Origin: Cryptomeria japonica
Taxonomy: Eukaryota; Streptophyta; Pinopsida; Cupressales; Cupressaceae
Reading direction: 5' to 3'
Assembly: GCF_030272615.1 (NCBI RefSeq)
Contig: NC_081410.1
Location: 286,937,957-287,001,956 of the forward strand
DNA: 64,000 bases
The notes below the pieces were generated by a model. That model had not been told where the DNA came from, did not search any database, and saw only the letters and a list, made by a program, of their open reading frames with translations. Position 1 is the first letter of the stretch, and every line of letters starts with the position of its first letter. The position numbers were made by a program, and so were the translations under genes. Below are positions 38,011 through 49,489 of this stretch, piece after piece.

Positions 38011-38149
38011 TTTTTCAAAAATAAATGAATGGCCGAGATCAAACGGTGATCAAGGGCCAAGATTGAAAGTCCTAAACCCTAATTAGGGTTTCCCGAAATA
38101 CTATCAGTTCAAGCAAATGAAAGAGTGACAATTGGCGTAGCCGCTAATT

Positions 38150-41100
38150 TTACTGAGGTGAGTGGCCACTTTCCTCTTTCAGAGATTCAACGTATCTAGA
38201 CACAATGAGCTTGACCTCCTCCATGGTTACACTTGGCAAACTGCCAATCTGGAAGTCGATGAGGTCCACATCGTCGGCGCATGTGGCAAGGATGCCTTCC
38301 CACTCCACTGCTTGGGTGAGGAAGTTGTCATCGATGGAGAGGAAGTTTGCAATCTTCGAAAGATTGCCTTTGTTAATCATCCCTGAATCTCGAAAGAAGC
38401 TTGCCTGAATCCTGCCTCTCAAGTTTTCTAATTGTAAATGCTTCTCCCTTAGGCTTTCCTTCTTCCAGATCTCTGACGCCACACGGAATACCTTGCCCAG
38501 GATCTCTCTAACACTTGCCTCTGTCTCAAAACACTTGGTCTCGGATTTCTTCAGAACCTCAATCCGAGTGACCAGAGCATAGTACCACGTGCCAAAGTCG
38601 TACTTGTCTCCTGTTTGTATGATGCCTGCATCCACTAAGCTCCTCTTTGACATGCCTCGGATAACCTTCAGGTGAGGAAGTATTTCATTCTGAATTTCAT
38701 CCACTTCTTCCAAATTGGATGCTAGATCCTGTATACGATCAATCAACAAAGAAGTTGCCTCATGTGTCGATACTAAGTTTTCTACCAGGGTGTCAACATG
38801 TACCAAAGCGTCTGAAATCCACTCCTTCTCTTGAGTGTACGATCCCTTCATATCATCATAGTCCTTCATTGATCCCTGTTGAAGAGGCTGTGGTGGAGTA
38901 GCCGAGACTTCATGGTTGAGCGGGCTGGTAAGATGGAGAACATACTTCTTCCACTGTTGGTTCTCTTCTTCCACTTTCTTCCTCTTTTCCTTTTCATGAG
39001 CCAGCCTCGTCTTTAGAACGTTGCAGGAGTCATCAAAATATTGGATCTCTTGGTCCTGGGAGGGCTTACCCATCTCTATGATGGCATTGTCCCTAGTCTT
39101 CCCTTCTTTGGGCACTGCTATCTGGACTGTCTTGAATCCGGCACTGTCTCTCTGAATCAGGGAAAACTTCCTGGCTGGTTTGGGCGGTTTAGCTATAGCG
39201 GGTTCATTCACCTTCTCTAGGAATGCTGTGGTGACCTCCTCGGTTGAGTGGGCCTCCTTGCGAACCTTGGCCTTTATCCTTGCTCTCAACCAATCCGGAA
39301 TGGTTGATTGTTCTACAGTATTCCAATCAAACTCATCATCTGCCTCTCCTGGGTTCGCTGGTACGCCATCCAAGAAGATTGTAGGGGCCTCAATCTGCCC
39401 CCTGTCTGGAGTTCGGAAGACCTTCTCTCCCACTTCCTCAACTGGCTGGGAAAGCACTCTTACTTCATCATCAGTCACACAGATGTTCATCTCTTGCTCC
39501 CCAGTTGTACTCTGATCAAGCGCAATGGAAGCAGCACTTAGGATGGAGTGACTTTCGCTGGATTCTCTTCTCTCACCTACAACCCTTTTCCCTATGACCT
39601 TTGTGGAGCTTCCACCCAACTCCTTCCTCTTTCTAGACCCAACACTTTCTGGATTCCGAGCATCACCAACGGAGGTACAAGGATTGACGGACAGAGTATC
39701 ATCTACTCCCATTAATTCATAAGTTAAAGCCACACCTTTGGCCTTCAACTGTTTTGTCTTTTCAGATGCCCACCACCTTGAGTACTCAACCACCGACCTC
39801 ATGAGGTCTGCTAGATCTGATTTTTCTCCCTATGTCCAATCTATCAAGACTAAGGGTTCATTCTTCATCTTCTCAAAACCTGGCTGCTGAAGTTCTAGGC
39901 TTTCTTCTACCTGATCGGCAACTTTGAATACTTCCATTGCTCTCACCATACTCAACGGAATTCTTGACCAGAACCTCTTCCGGATCTCGAAACTATCGGC
40001 TGCATTAGCCCAGTAGTCTTCTAGATCCAGTCTGTGCTCAAACGTTGTCCCTTCAATCTTCTTTATCCTATGGAATGGATCGAAATCTTTTCTTGCCTTG
40101 TATTGATAGAAGGGATACCAGGCCAATTCTTTCTCAGCGGTGGCTGCAGCCTGTGATGATGGACTTGTTTCCAGCCCATTACCAATTGTAAGTGAGGAAG
40201 TCCCTGCCTTCTTCTGCTTATCCCTTTGAATCACTATATACTCCTCTAATTGTCTCACAACCTCGAGCAACACCACTCGGTTAGTAGGGTAAGCTGGAAG
40301 CTTGTATGGAGGCCCAGAGAATCCCTAAATTCGGAGGTAAGTGAACTTTGGATATTGGATGTACCAACACCCGAACAGACCGATGAAGTCCATAGACTCT
40401 TGAGAGAGCCTCTGGTGCAGGCCACCTTGAAGGGTCCGGGTAATGTGCATCAAGAAGGTATCATTCACCCTTTTGAAATGGAACTTCTCCTCCATGTGGA
40501 GCTGGGGATAGCAATCATATACTGGAAATTGGTTCTCCTTGTTCCCAACTTCTCCTCTACAAGTGAGACCTTTGTACCTGTAGGTCCTGACTAAAGAATA
40601 GAACAAGTAAGAACTCATGAAGAAAGTCCTATTCGCCTCCAGATTCCTTAGCTGGTTGTCTAGGTTGTGGCTGATTATACGGGCCCAGTCTATCATTTTT
40701 ACTCCATTGATTATTTCATTAATGAAATAATACATCCAGGGTTCGAATGGAGCTCCCTGAGGATTTCCTATTATTCTATTGAGCAGGACAATCATGTCCC
40801 CAATGTCCTCCTTGAAGTATGCTCGCACTAGGCTCTTCCTCCGGAGTTTGGAGGCGCCCTTCCTCGGCTTGTCTAACCAGGAATGGTTAACTATGGCATC
40901 ATATTCCTCCAGGTGGTCGTGGTACAGACTATCAGCTTCGTCCTTTGTCATATATACTGCGTTGTGGTACTCAGGGATCCTGAAGGCCTCTCTGATGGCC
41001 TCATCGCTGACATTCGCCAACACTCTTCCATCAAGTGCAACAATATCCTTATTGATGGGGTTGTAGTGTTTGGCACATTAAACTACTAGTTCATTGCACT

Positions 41101-41308
41101 GCATGGTGGGGAGGAAGCCGGCAGCATGCACGATACCACTCTTCATCATTTTTCGCGCAATGGTGGTAGGCACAAGGTTGTCCAGACCAAACATTCGCTT
41201 CTTAAACTCCCTCAGATTGATGTATCCGAGGTTGGTGTCGCTGATGTTCTTCCACTTTGAAGTCATCCTCGATTCTGGAGGAGCATCTTTGTCTACCTGG
41301 AATTTCAT
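38150..41308 (-). pseudogene. U3-encoded protein of unknown family, copy 3 (best preserved)
   Basis: A single frame of 1,053 codons runs from ATG 41308 to the stop at 38150. It has no frameshift and only three internal stops (ending 41078, 40325, 39830). At the second the other copy has Gln, consistent with CAG to TAG. The N-terminal domain (about residues 1-510) carries TSKWKN, EFKKRMFG, AYFKEDIGDMIVLLNRIIG, PWMYYFINE and YSRWWASEK. A basic patch GSRKRKELGG and a linker follow. Residues about 760-790 are coiled-coil-like (AHEKEKRKKVEEENQQWKKY). The C-terminal part has KYDFGTWYYALVTRIEVL. The protein resembles no family known to me. Conservation at protein level between diverged LTRs suggests past selection. 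Confidence 0.8.
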
Positions 41309-42289
41309 AATGTATAAGGCCTGCAAACAAACAATGGAAATTTTAAAGTTAGAAAAAGATTTGCAAAGTTTTGAAAATAATGGGGCTGCAAAATGGCTAA
41401 GTGTTGGAAAATTTTCCGCTTTTTATTCTCATACTTAGCCATAAAAATCAAATTTTCACCTTAAAACCCTCAGTCTTAAGGTTGGTTGTGGTTACCACCA
41501 AGTGTGAAAACATTCAAAAAAAATCATACTTAGCCAAAAAAAATGATTTTCTTCTTCCAAAATTTTTTGAAAAAAATCATTTATTAAATTCTGGAAAATA
41601 TTCAGAAAATTCACAATTTTAATTGCACCTCTGACTTGGATAGGAGTAAGGCTAGACTTTTCTCCAAAATATTCAGAAAATTCAGAAAAGTTGCCTTTCT
41701 CCATAAATCTGTAAACCTTCTGCCAAAAAATATTATCCCACTTCCAGCAATATCTAGAATTTTCTCCAGATGATCTTCAAACTGACATACTTTACTAAGC
41801 TCTCCTTAGTAATTTTGAACTTCTTGGTGTAATAATGAAGTTGATAATGAAGTATTTGTAGACAAGGTTAAGCAAAACCCCTAAAATCATCCAACTCATA
41901 CTTCTAATTCTAAAAAAAAACTTTCCATTTTAATTTAAGTTTGAAGAAATTCATCAATCCTCCAAAATATTTCCTTTCAAAAAAAAAACTTTCCATTTTG
42001 AATTAAGTTTGAAGATATTCATCAATTCTCCAATATTCCCTTTCGAAAAAACTTTCCATTTTGAATTAATATCTCAATAATTTTCCAATATTCCTTCAAT
42101 ATTCTTTTCCTCAAAATAAAAACTTTCTACTTTGGATTTATTTTGAAGATATTCAATAATCCCTAGATATTTTCTTCATTTTGGATTTAATTTTAAAATC
42201 TCCGTGGATTTTGTGACATCATGTTGACTTTGTTTGACCTTCCATGTGTAGGTTGATTTTTCGAATTTTATCTCCATCTTCTTCAAATT

Positions 42290-43140
42290 TTGGCAGACTT
42301 TGGATACCTCTCCAAGGTATGGCGGACTTTGGTGACCTCTCTCCCACCTTGGGCGGACTTTAGTGACCTCTCCTCAAGACCCTCCTAGCCTATGGCGGAC
42401 TTTAGGCATCTCTCCTAGTCTATGGCGGACTTTGGAGGTTGCTCCCAACACTTGGCAAGCTTGGGCGGACTTTGTTGTTAGCTCCCACATGACCTCTCTA
42501 GGGTGTGGCGGACTTTAGGCAAGGCTCCTCTTGCTTGACTTAGCATCTTGGGCAGACTTCTAGCAAGGTTTCCACATGACTATGGCGGACTTTGGTGTCT
42601 TCTCCATCTTGGGCGGACTTCTAGTGCTTCTCCTGACTGGGCGGACTTTGATCACTCCTCCTCCTTAGCCTCCCAACCTTGGGCGGACTTTGAAGAGTGC
42701 TCCCACATGGCCTCCAAATGCATGGCATACTTTAGCTAAGGCACCTTAATGGCCTCCATCATTGATGTTATTTGGCTAAGGCATTGGGGCGGACTTTAGC
42801 CTTTGCTCCAACATGGCCTCCTTCAAACTCATGGCGGACTTTGGTGAGAGCTCCTTCATGGCCCCCCTGAGGTGTGGCGGACTTTAAGGATAGCTTCTCC
42901 ATCACTTGGGCGGACTTTAGCCTTCCCTCCTCTTGCTTGGGCGGACTTTGGAAGGCTCTCCACATTGACCTCTTAGACCTTGGCGGACTTTAGAGTGAGG
43001 ACCTTCATGGCCCTTTTACCCTTGGCAGACTTCAGAGTGTGCTCCCATGTGACCTCCCCAAACATGGTGGACTTCAGGGTGAGCACCCACACAGCCCCCT
43101 AAGGCATGGCGGACATCAGGCAAGGCTCCTTCATGGCCTC
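42290..43140. repeat. Array of about 20 ggcggactt motifs in giant LTR 3
   Basis: Motifs such as tatggcggactttgg and cttgggcggactttag recur every 30-45 bases, with variants ggcagactt and ggtggactt. Read on the sense (minus) strand this is aaagtccgcc, the same core as in LTR 2. It lies between the LTR start and the long frame. Confidence 0.85.
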
Positions 43141-43289
43141 TCTTCCATCGTGGTGGGGTTTGAACCTGCAAAAATACTTCAAAAACCCTTGTTAGCCAGA
43201 CTTAGAATAATTTTCAGAGAAATTTCAAAATTTCACAGTTTAGTCTAATTTAATCAGATTAACTTGAAATTTGAAATCCATGCCTAGGT

Positions 43290-43790
43290 GGATCATCCAA
43301 AGTAGCAAAAAGCCTAAAATCTAGGGATTTAGCTTTTTAAGTCGAAACTTGGAATTTTCGAGTTCCGGTCGAAGCTGGTCAGTGGTGCAAGTGTAAACCC
43401 TAGGTTTGCACCCCGAAAAAGCAAAAAGCCTAAAATCTAGGGATTTAGCTTTTTTAGGTCAAAACTTGGAATTTTCGAGTTCCGGTCAAAGCTGGTCAGT
43501 GGTGCAAGTGTAAACCCTAGGTTTGCACCTCGAAAAAGCAAAAAGCCTAAAATCTAGGGATTTAGCTTTTTTAGGTCAAAACTTGGAATTTTCGAGTTCT
43601 GGTCGAAGCTGGTCAGTGGTACAAGTGTAAACCTTAGGTTTGCATCCCGAAAAAGAAAAAATCCTAAAATCTAGGGATTCAACTTTTTTAGGTCAAAACT
43701 TGGAATTTTCGAGTTTCGGTCGAAGCTGGTCAATGGTACAAGTGTAAACCCTAGGTTTGCACCCCGAAAAAGCAAAAAGCAAACGTCCCT
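43290..43790. repeat. 117-bp tandem repeat, about four units, in giant LTR 3
   Basis: The motif ctagggatttagc starts at 43321, 43437, 43554 and 43671, periods 116-117. Units contain gtaaaccctaggtttgca, again with a telo-box-like core. Copies differ by a few bases only. Confidence 0.9.
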
Positions 43791-45154
43791 AAAAAATAGG
43801 AAAAACTTTCTAAAAATAGCCATACCGGGGATCGGGCTGAAAATGCCAAAAACAAAACTTCCTAAAAAATAGGAAAAAGCAAAAAAAGCAAACTTTCTAA
43901 AAATAGAAAGTTGTCCAAATTCGTCCAAATCGATTGCGATCTTCGTCCTTTGGCCTTTCTAAGCACTCTGGTGGTGTTCACACTTCGGAATCACATAACT
44001 TGCAAAAACTAAATTTCAACCGTCAGGGCCTAAAATGCTCTGAACTGGACAAGGCTTGGTGAAACTGCAGCAAAAGGTCACAGGACGCTAACAAAACCCT
44101 AGAAAGCAGGAAAATCAGAGGGTCCCCACTAGCAATGGGGCGATGTGTGGAAAAAGGTCACAACAAGTTGCTTCCATGAAGGCAAGAGTAGACAAAGAAG
44201 TAGAAAAGAAGAAGGAATATAAAAAAGAAGCTGAACGCCTGAGAGAATACATTCAGCACTTGACCAAGCCACTTAACCAAGCCAATCCAGAGGCTCCTCC
44301 GCAAGAAACAGTCAAAAGTTCTAACAACGAAGTAGTAACAGCCAGAGAGACCAAGTCATGGATGGAAAGCACAAGTAAAGAGGCAGCCACAATTTTGGAA
44401 AGGTTAGCATTAACATATGGACAAACCTCCTAGTTACTCTCCAGGATTGCATCCATGGCAAAAGCATCAGCTAATCTCCAGGATATTCAAGACACAATCA
44501 TTCTATGCCTTAGAGAATTGAAAGGAGTTTTGAAGCAAGAACTAATTGATGGAAATGTAATAGAAACAAGAGATGCATATGACTTCAGCAGTTGGCACTG
44601 GACATCGGTTGCACGCAGTGAAGTCTTGGAGAAAGTGAAGGCAGATACTAACACAGCAGAAGAGCAGATAAAAGAAATTCAAGACAACGTTTAACTTGTA
44701 GCTACTTGAAAAAGAAACTATCCAAGAAAAGGATATGAAGTCAGAAAATCTAAAAGCCAAGACACAGAAAATCTTCTCCACCGAACCAGTCTTGAGGTAG
44801 AATTTGTTTAACGCATCGAACCTCTTGTCAATCAGAGATGCTTTCCAAAAACAGGAATTAGATTGGGAAATCACGTTTGTTGTATGTGCAGATGACTTGG
44901 AAGGATTAGAATTCAAAGTCAGTATGTGCCACATGTCACAATGGAGGAGGTTGATCAGATTGTGTCCAAGTTCATTGAAAATTCTGCCTCTCAACGGGAG
45001 AAGGGGGTGCAATCCTAAAAGATAGCACCTTGGGCCACTTGTCTTACATGCACTGGATATTTTTATTTTGAGAAACTCTAATTAGGGTTAGGTTGTCTTG
45101 ATCTTGACTGTTGATCTTAGATTTATCTCGGCCATTCATTTGTTTTCAAAAACT

Positions 45155-45164
45155 CTATATAAAC
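45155..45164 (+). promoter_or_regulatory. TATA box of giant LTR 2
   Basis: CTATATAAAC is preceded by ctcggccattcatttg and tcaaaaact, the same promoter block as in LTRs 1 and 3. A half-preserved telo-box palindrome (aaactctaattagggtta) lies about 70 bases upstream. It is 810 bases from the LTR end. Confidence 0.75.
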
Positions 45165-45979
45165 TCATTCTCTCATTTCATTTCAATGTAAAGAGATTTA
45201 TGAAATTGTTGCGTAGAGCAACTTGGATAATAAAAACTTCATTATCAATACTGTTTTGAAGTCTTATTTGTTATCAATTGGTTGCATGGTTGCATATTTT
45301 CTTCAACACTTAGAATAAATTTGCTTAAGTAATTTGCTTTGTAGTTGTTAGATTAATAAAGGATTGATAGTTTAAATTGGTGAAATTTTGTTCATGCTTT
45401 GGTTGGATGGATGATTTTCATTCAATGTGTAAAGTTAGTTTGAGCTTTTGATGTGGATACTTAACTTCTACTTCGAGTAATATCGTTCAATTGTTGGTAT
45501 TATTCATAAGTGTGAAAATCTTAAGCGCAATCCTAGAATATTGCACCCGCTTTGCGTATTTGTCCAAGTGTGGCGAAACAAAGTGTCGTTACCAGTTTCA
45601 CATAGTCTTTTCTATCTCTTGAGTTCATACGAATAGCTTAAAAGTAGTTGGAATCCCTAAACTCTTACCCTTTTTATCCTTTTTTGAAATCCCAAATCAG
45701 AAAATCCAAAAACAAAGAGCAGTTATTGATAAATTTGCCTAAGTCTAGCTTGTGGATGATACCAATTGTCAAGCGTAAGTCCCCCTTGTCTTTCAACACA
45801 CACTACCCAAGAAGCTATCCACATAAAGTCACTCGTTCGAACATATAGACCTTGGAGTCACCTTGTGGTCTTTCTCGCAATCTTGGCACAAGTACTAATT
45901 TTATTCATGAGAGGATAGAGTATCCTTTGATATTTTACTCTAATCTTCGGTATATGATAAAACGTACACCAACAGTTCC

Positions 45980-46620
45980 CAAGCCTTTTCCTCCTCAAAC
46001 CCAAAACCTCGAAATTCCCAATTCCCAAGCCTTTTCCTCCTTGAACTCGGAATCACAAAATTCCCAATTTCCAAGCCTTTTCCTCCTTGAACCCTAAATC
46101 CTAAAATTCCTAATTCCAAAGCCTTTTCCTCCTTAAATCTAGAATCCCAAAATTCCCAATTCCAAGCCTTTTCCTTCTTGAACCCGAAATTCCCTGTTTC
46201 CAACCCTTTTGCTTCTTGAACCTGGAATCTCAAAATTCCCAATTTCCAAACCTTTTCCTTCTTGAACCCAAAATCCCAGAAATCTCAATTTCCAAGCCCT
46301 TTCCTTGTTGAACCCGGAATTCCTGGTTTCTAAGCCTTCTACTTCTTGAACCCAAAATCTCGAAATTCCCGATTTTCAAGCCGTTTCCTTCTTGAACCCA
46401 GATTCTCGGAACTCCCAGTTTCCAAGCCTTTTCCTTCTTGAATTTGAAATCCCGAAATCCCGAAATTCCAGATTTCCAAGAATTTTCCTTCTTGAACTCG
46501 GAATTCTCAGTTTCCAAGCCTTTTCCATCTTCAACCTGGAATCCCAAAATTCCCAATTTCCAAGCCTTTTCCTTCTTGAACCCAGAATCCCAGAACTTTG
46601 GGGTTCCCGACTCCTCTCCC
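45980..46620. repeat. 45-bp minisatellite
   Basis: About 14 units of roughly 45 bp share ccaagccttttcctt and cttgaacccagaatccc. Because the unit is a multiple of three, long frames appear on both strands (RRKRLGNWEFWDS-like repeats on the minus strand). These are not evidence of a gene. The giant LTR 2 insertion site lies at its left edge. Confidence 0.9.
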
Positions 46621-46639
46621 CTTGCAGCAAGGTGCGACG

Positions 46640-47818
46640 TCTGATTTCCAATGACTTGCGACACTTCCAGATGACGTGATCAACTCTCAAGGCTCTTACT
46701 GCTCCACCAACCCCTGTGACTTATCTACTTTCACTCACAGAGCTACAGGGGCACATTTAACGCGTTTTGAAGGATTGTCATCAAGTGGAGTCCAAGGCCA
46801 TGCTTATTCATGGTTACTTGATGGTCTTCATGTCAAGTCTGCACGCTCTGACTTTGGAATGTCAGGCAATCCACCTTCTAGAAGCACTTTTCTTCTTGGG
46901 ATTGCCTTGTCAGGGTATCATCAGGTTGCTTGCACGCACACCTTGTCAAGTCTATGCACTTCCTTGCCTTCCTTGACCATTCGTCTCTCCTCTGTGACCA
47001 GTTTGCTATATATAGGTTGTTAAGCCTCATTGTAAACATTTCTCTCCCCGCTAGCTTGAGCTACTCTCTGCTCTTTCACTTCTTTTGAAGATTTGTATAT
47101 TTTCTTGCATTTCTACAACTGTAAGTTTGGCCACTAGCTTGAGAATGAATTGAAATTATCGTTCTTGCCTCTCTTCAACTTATGCGTGTTGTGTATGTTT
47201 CCTTACCTTCATTACAAGTGTATGTTTTGTGGCTTTATCTTATGTATATGCTATGTTGTTTCTGAATGTGACTTATGGGAAACCTTCTCCCCTTTAACAT
47301 TCAGCAAATTCTAACCTCCATAGATGCGTTTGGGGTCATTCATGCAACTAAAGTTTGTGCATCTCCAGGGTATTTCAATTGATTCTTTTTGTCATTTTGG
47401 GGTGAAGAGAGGAATATTTCTTGTTTTGGTGCATCACCTCCTTTCATTTTAGCATTTCCTTCTTCCCTTTTTTCTCTGCAAGTTGTTAGAATAAGTTTAG
47501 AATTGGAATTTGGAGTATTGAGTTGGTTCAACACCTATACCTGGATTAAGAAGGAAGTCGGCCTTCTTCGGAGATTCAACCCCTTTGCATCAAGGTACCA
47601 CACTTCGGGGTTGTTTCCATGTTTCACAAGGTTGTTGAGTTGATGACTCAACAAGGGTGCAAACTTTTGTGACAACAATATCTCATATTGGCAAAGCACT
47701 ATCCACTTTGAGTATCTGAATCAGACCTTTAGGTAAACGAAGTATCACTATTCCATGTAAGTGTTGTAATTTTTATTCGGTGAAAATTGAAAAACAAAAA
47801 TCTAGGGTGGTTATTACA
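46640..47818 (+). mobile_element. LTR 3' part with TATA box
   Basis: A TATA box (gctatatatagg, 47006-47013) is followed by a pyrimidine-rich leader. The stretch ends aaatctagggtggttattaca at 47818. The same terminal motif recurs at 49489, so both look like LTR 3' ends of the TGTAAT..ATTACA type. The left edge is uncertain. It may be the remainder of the LTR that starts at 15215, but no matching target duplication was seen. Confidence 0.4.
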
Positions 47819-47988
47819 TTTAAATTTGTAATATATATGCATTAAATTGAATAAGTGGTATCGGTTGGCTTACTACCTAGTGTTTTTCTTTTACTTGCTA
47901 CATTTCAGTTAATTGTAATCCTAAGCACCGTATGCTCTCACCTTGCCCATTCCAAGATCTAGGTGATTATATAGTAGAAAGAATCACC

Positions 47989-49489
47989 TGTAAGTAATGT
48001 CCCTATTTTTCCTGTGATCACTCAGTTGCATAGTTTTGCCTGTTAGCCATCTCCGCAGGCAATTACAGAGGCTAGGGGATGATTGGCTTTACTAAGAGGA
48101 GTCTATAGTTGGTCAATTTTTGGGCTTGGCGAGCTTAAGTTACATAGACTTTATAATAATTCAATATAAAGTTACTTTTTCTATAATTAGAAAAATTATA
48201 AAGTAACTTTATTAAAAAGGAGATTAATAAAAGTTAATGATGAATTATAAAATCGCCCCTTCACACATTTCCCTAGAAGTTATAACTTAAAGGTTATAAC
48301 TTAATAATATGGCCACTTTTAATGAGGAATTAGACCCTCAATGGGTCAAACCACTTAGGGGAAGTTATTTTTTAGTAAAAAGAAACATTTTAACATGTTT
48401 TTTGATGCAAAAAGTACAACCCTGACCCCAAATTCGAAATAGGGTTTGAGGAATTTTAAAAGACATTGGGGGCAGCATTTTATTTATTATTCATTGGATA
48501 TTTGACAATTTCTTCCCTGGAGAGCTCTGTAGCAGCAAACTTGATTGGAGTTTCAGGTTGAGAATGAAAACTCTCACCCTTATTCAGTGTGTGGACGAAA
48601 ACCCATTCACCTTTGCATTGAAGGAATCCTCTTTCACGGTATTTGGGACCAATATTTGGAGGAAAATCCATACTTCCAGCAAGAATAAATCATCTACAGA
48701 ACATTTGAGCAAATTGGAACAGATTGGGAACATTTTCCAGCAGTTATATCATTCCCAGGCTGGCCATATCATTCCCAGGCTGGCCATACCCTCTTTGCTT
48801 CTCCTGTGAAGCCAATAAAATAAATTAGGGGGTTTTGATTCAGAAATTTGTGTGTATATTCATTGTTGGCAGCAAATAAAGACAGATCAGTGGTTCTTTC
48901 AGGGAAATTTTAACACATTTGGGCTACATCAACATTTTAGTGGGGAAAAAGGGTCAATTCTTGAGGTTTCTCCTGGCAAGAATTTGGAATAAGCACCTGA
49001 TCTGCTATTTCTTCCTTAAATTGTATTTGATAATTATATATAAGGAGAATAAAACACATTAGAACAATTTGCAGCACCTGGAGGCTCCTGTATTGCTTTG
49101 TGCACCACATCCAGCATCAAAATAAGCTCATCCAGGCAGGGCGTTGGACACCTGGTAGGCCAGTTTTGGCTCTAGTTGTCTTAAATAGCCATTCTCTTGA
49201 ATTTAAAATTTGCTGCAATAAAATCTGAGTTCTGAAATTTTAGTTCAGTCAATTGTTTCTTTTATGTATTGCATTTTTTTGGCAAATTTTCATTGGCATA
49301 AGCAAGCAAAACCCCAAAAACGAAAAAAAAACATTAAAATTCACTTCAAATCAATAAAACAAATCACTGGTCAAAGATTTGAAAGCAAACAAAAAAACTT
49401 CGAACTGGATCAGATTCTCAGTTGGCATCTTTCACTGTATCTCATTTCCTATTGCAGTATTTAAAAAAAAATCTAGCGTGGTTATTACA
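47989..49489 (+). mobile_element. Probable solo LTR of TGTAAT..ATTACA type
   Basis: It starts near tgtaagtaatgtccctattt and ends tctagcgtggttattaca. A TATA box (ttatatataagg) lies near 49035. It shares cttggcgagcttaag with the fragment at 15215. A 20-bp tandem duplication (atatcattcccaggctggcc) sits near 48746-48787. No clean 5-bp target duplication was found, so the boundaries are approximate. Confidence 0.45.

Larger units (their letters stand above)
37263..44165 (-). mobile_element. Giant solo LTR 3 (6.9 kb), nested antisense in LTR 2
   Basis: On the minus strand it begins TGTTGTGACC at 44165 and ends GACACCAACA at 37263. Target duplication agttg lies at 37258-37262 and 44166-44170. Removing it joins the two parts of the copy-2 frame in phase and in register with copy 3. 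No gag-pol is present. Order read right to left: start block, 117-bp tandem array, ggcggactt array, acceptor-like site, long frame, telo-box palindrome, TATA, R/U5. Confidence 0.92.
34983..45018 (+). pseudogene. U3-encoded protein of unknown family, copy 2 (split by giant LTR 3)
   Basis: The first part has 666 uninterrupted codons from ATG 34983 to 36983, the longest open frame in the window. A tgtgttttgcag acceptor-like site ends just before the ATG. Conserved blocks are SKWKN, DTDLGHVDLEEFKKRMYG, GIVQAVGFPPA, EEYGDIMLLLNRVMGSPQG, KWMYYF, WSYIISNN, SSYDCYPQL, KYGSWFIQFPKLTYIR, YPTNKMVLLEVL and YSRWWVDQQ. A basic patch (KKKQRLEPFR) and acidic linker follow. A frameshift near 36915 leads to WLKEILKVKT. 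The gene then breaks at 37262 for giant LTR 3 and resumes at 44171 with a coiled-coil part (VDKEVEKKKEYKKEAERLRE), with further stops near 44433, 44694 and 44800. Function is unknown. Confidence 0.75.
31786..45974 (+). mobile_element. Giant solo LTR 2 (7.28 kb without its insertion)
   Basis: It begins TATTCTGACG (TG changed to TA) and ends ACACCAACA. It is flanked by gttcc at 31781-31785 and 45975-45979. The first 60 bases align to giant LTR 3 (ccacacatcgcccca block). No gag-pol is present, hence a solo LTR. Order: tandem repeats, aagtccgcc array, tttgcag acceptor-like site, long frame, TATA box, R/U5. Giant LTR 3 lies inside it at 37263-44165. Confidence 0.85.

Noticed and set aside
31786-45974. 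Giant LTR 2 as the 3' LTR of the gypsy element
   Set aside because: It has its own gttcc duplication and is far too diverged from LTR 1.
45940-46690. Frames of 100-144 codons on both strands
   Set aside because: They are produced by the 45-bp minisatellite.
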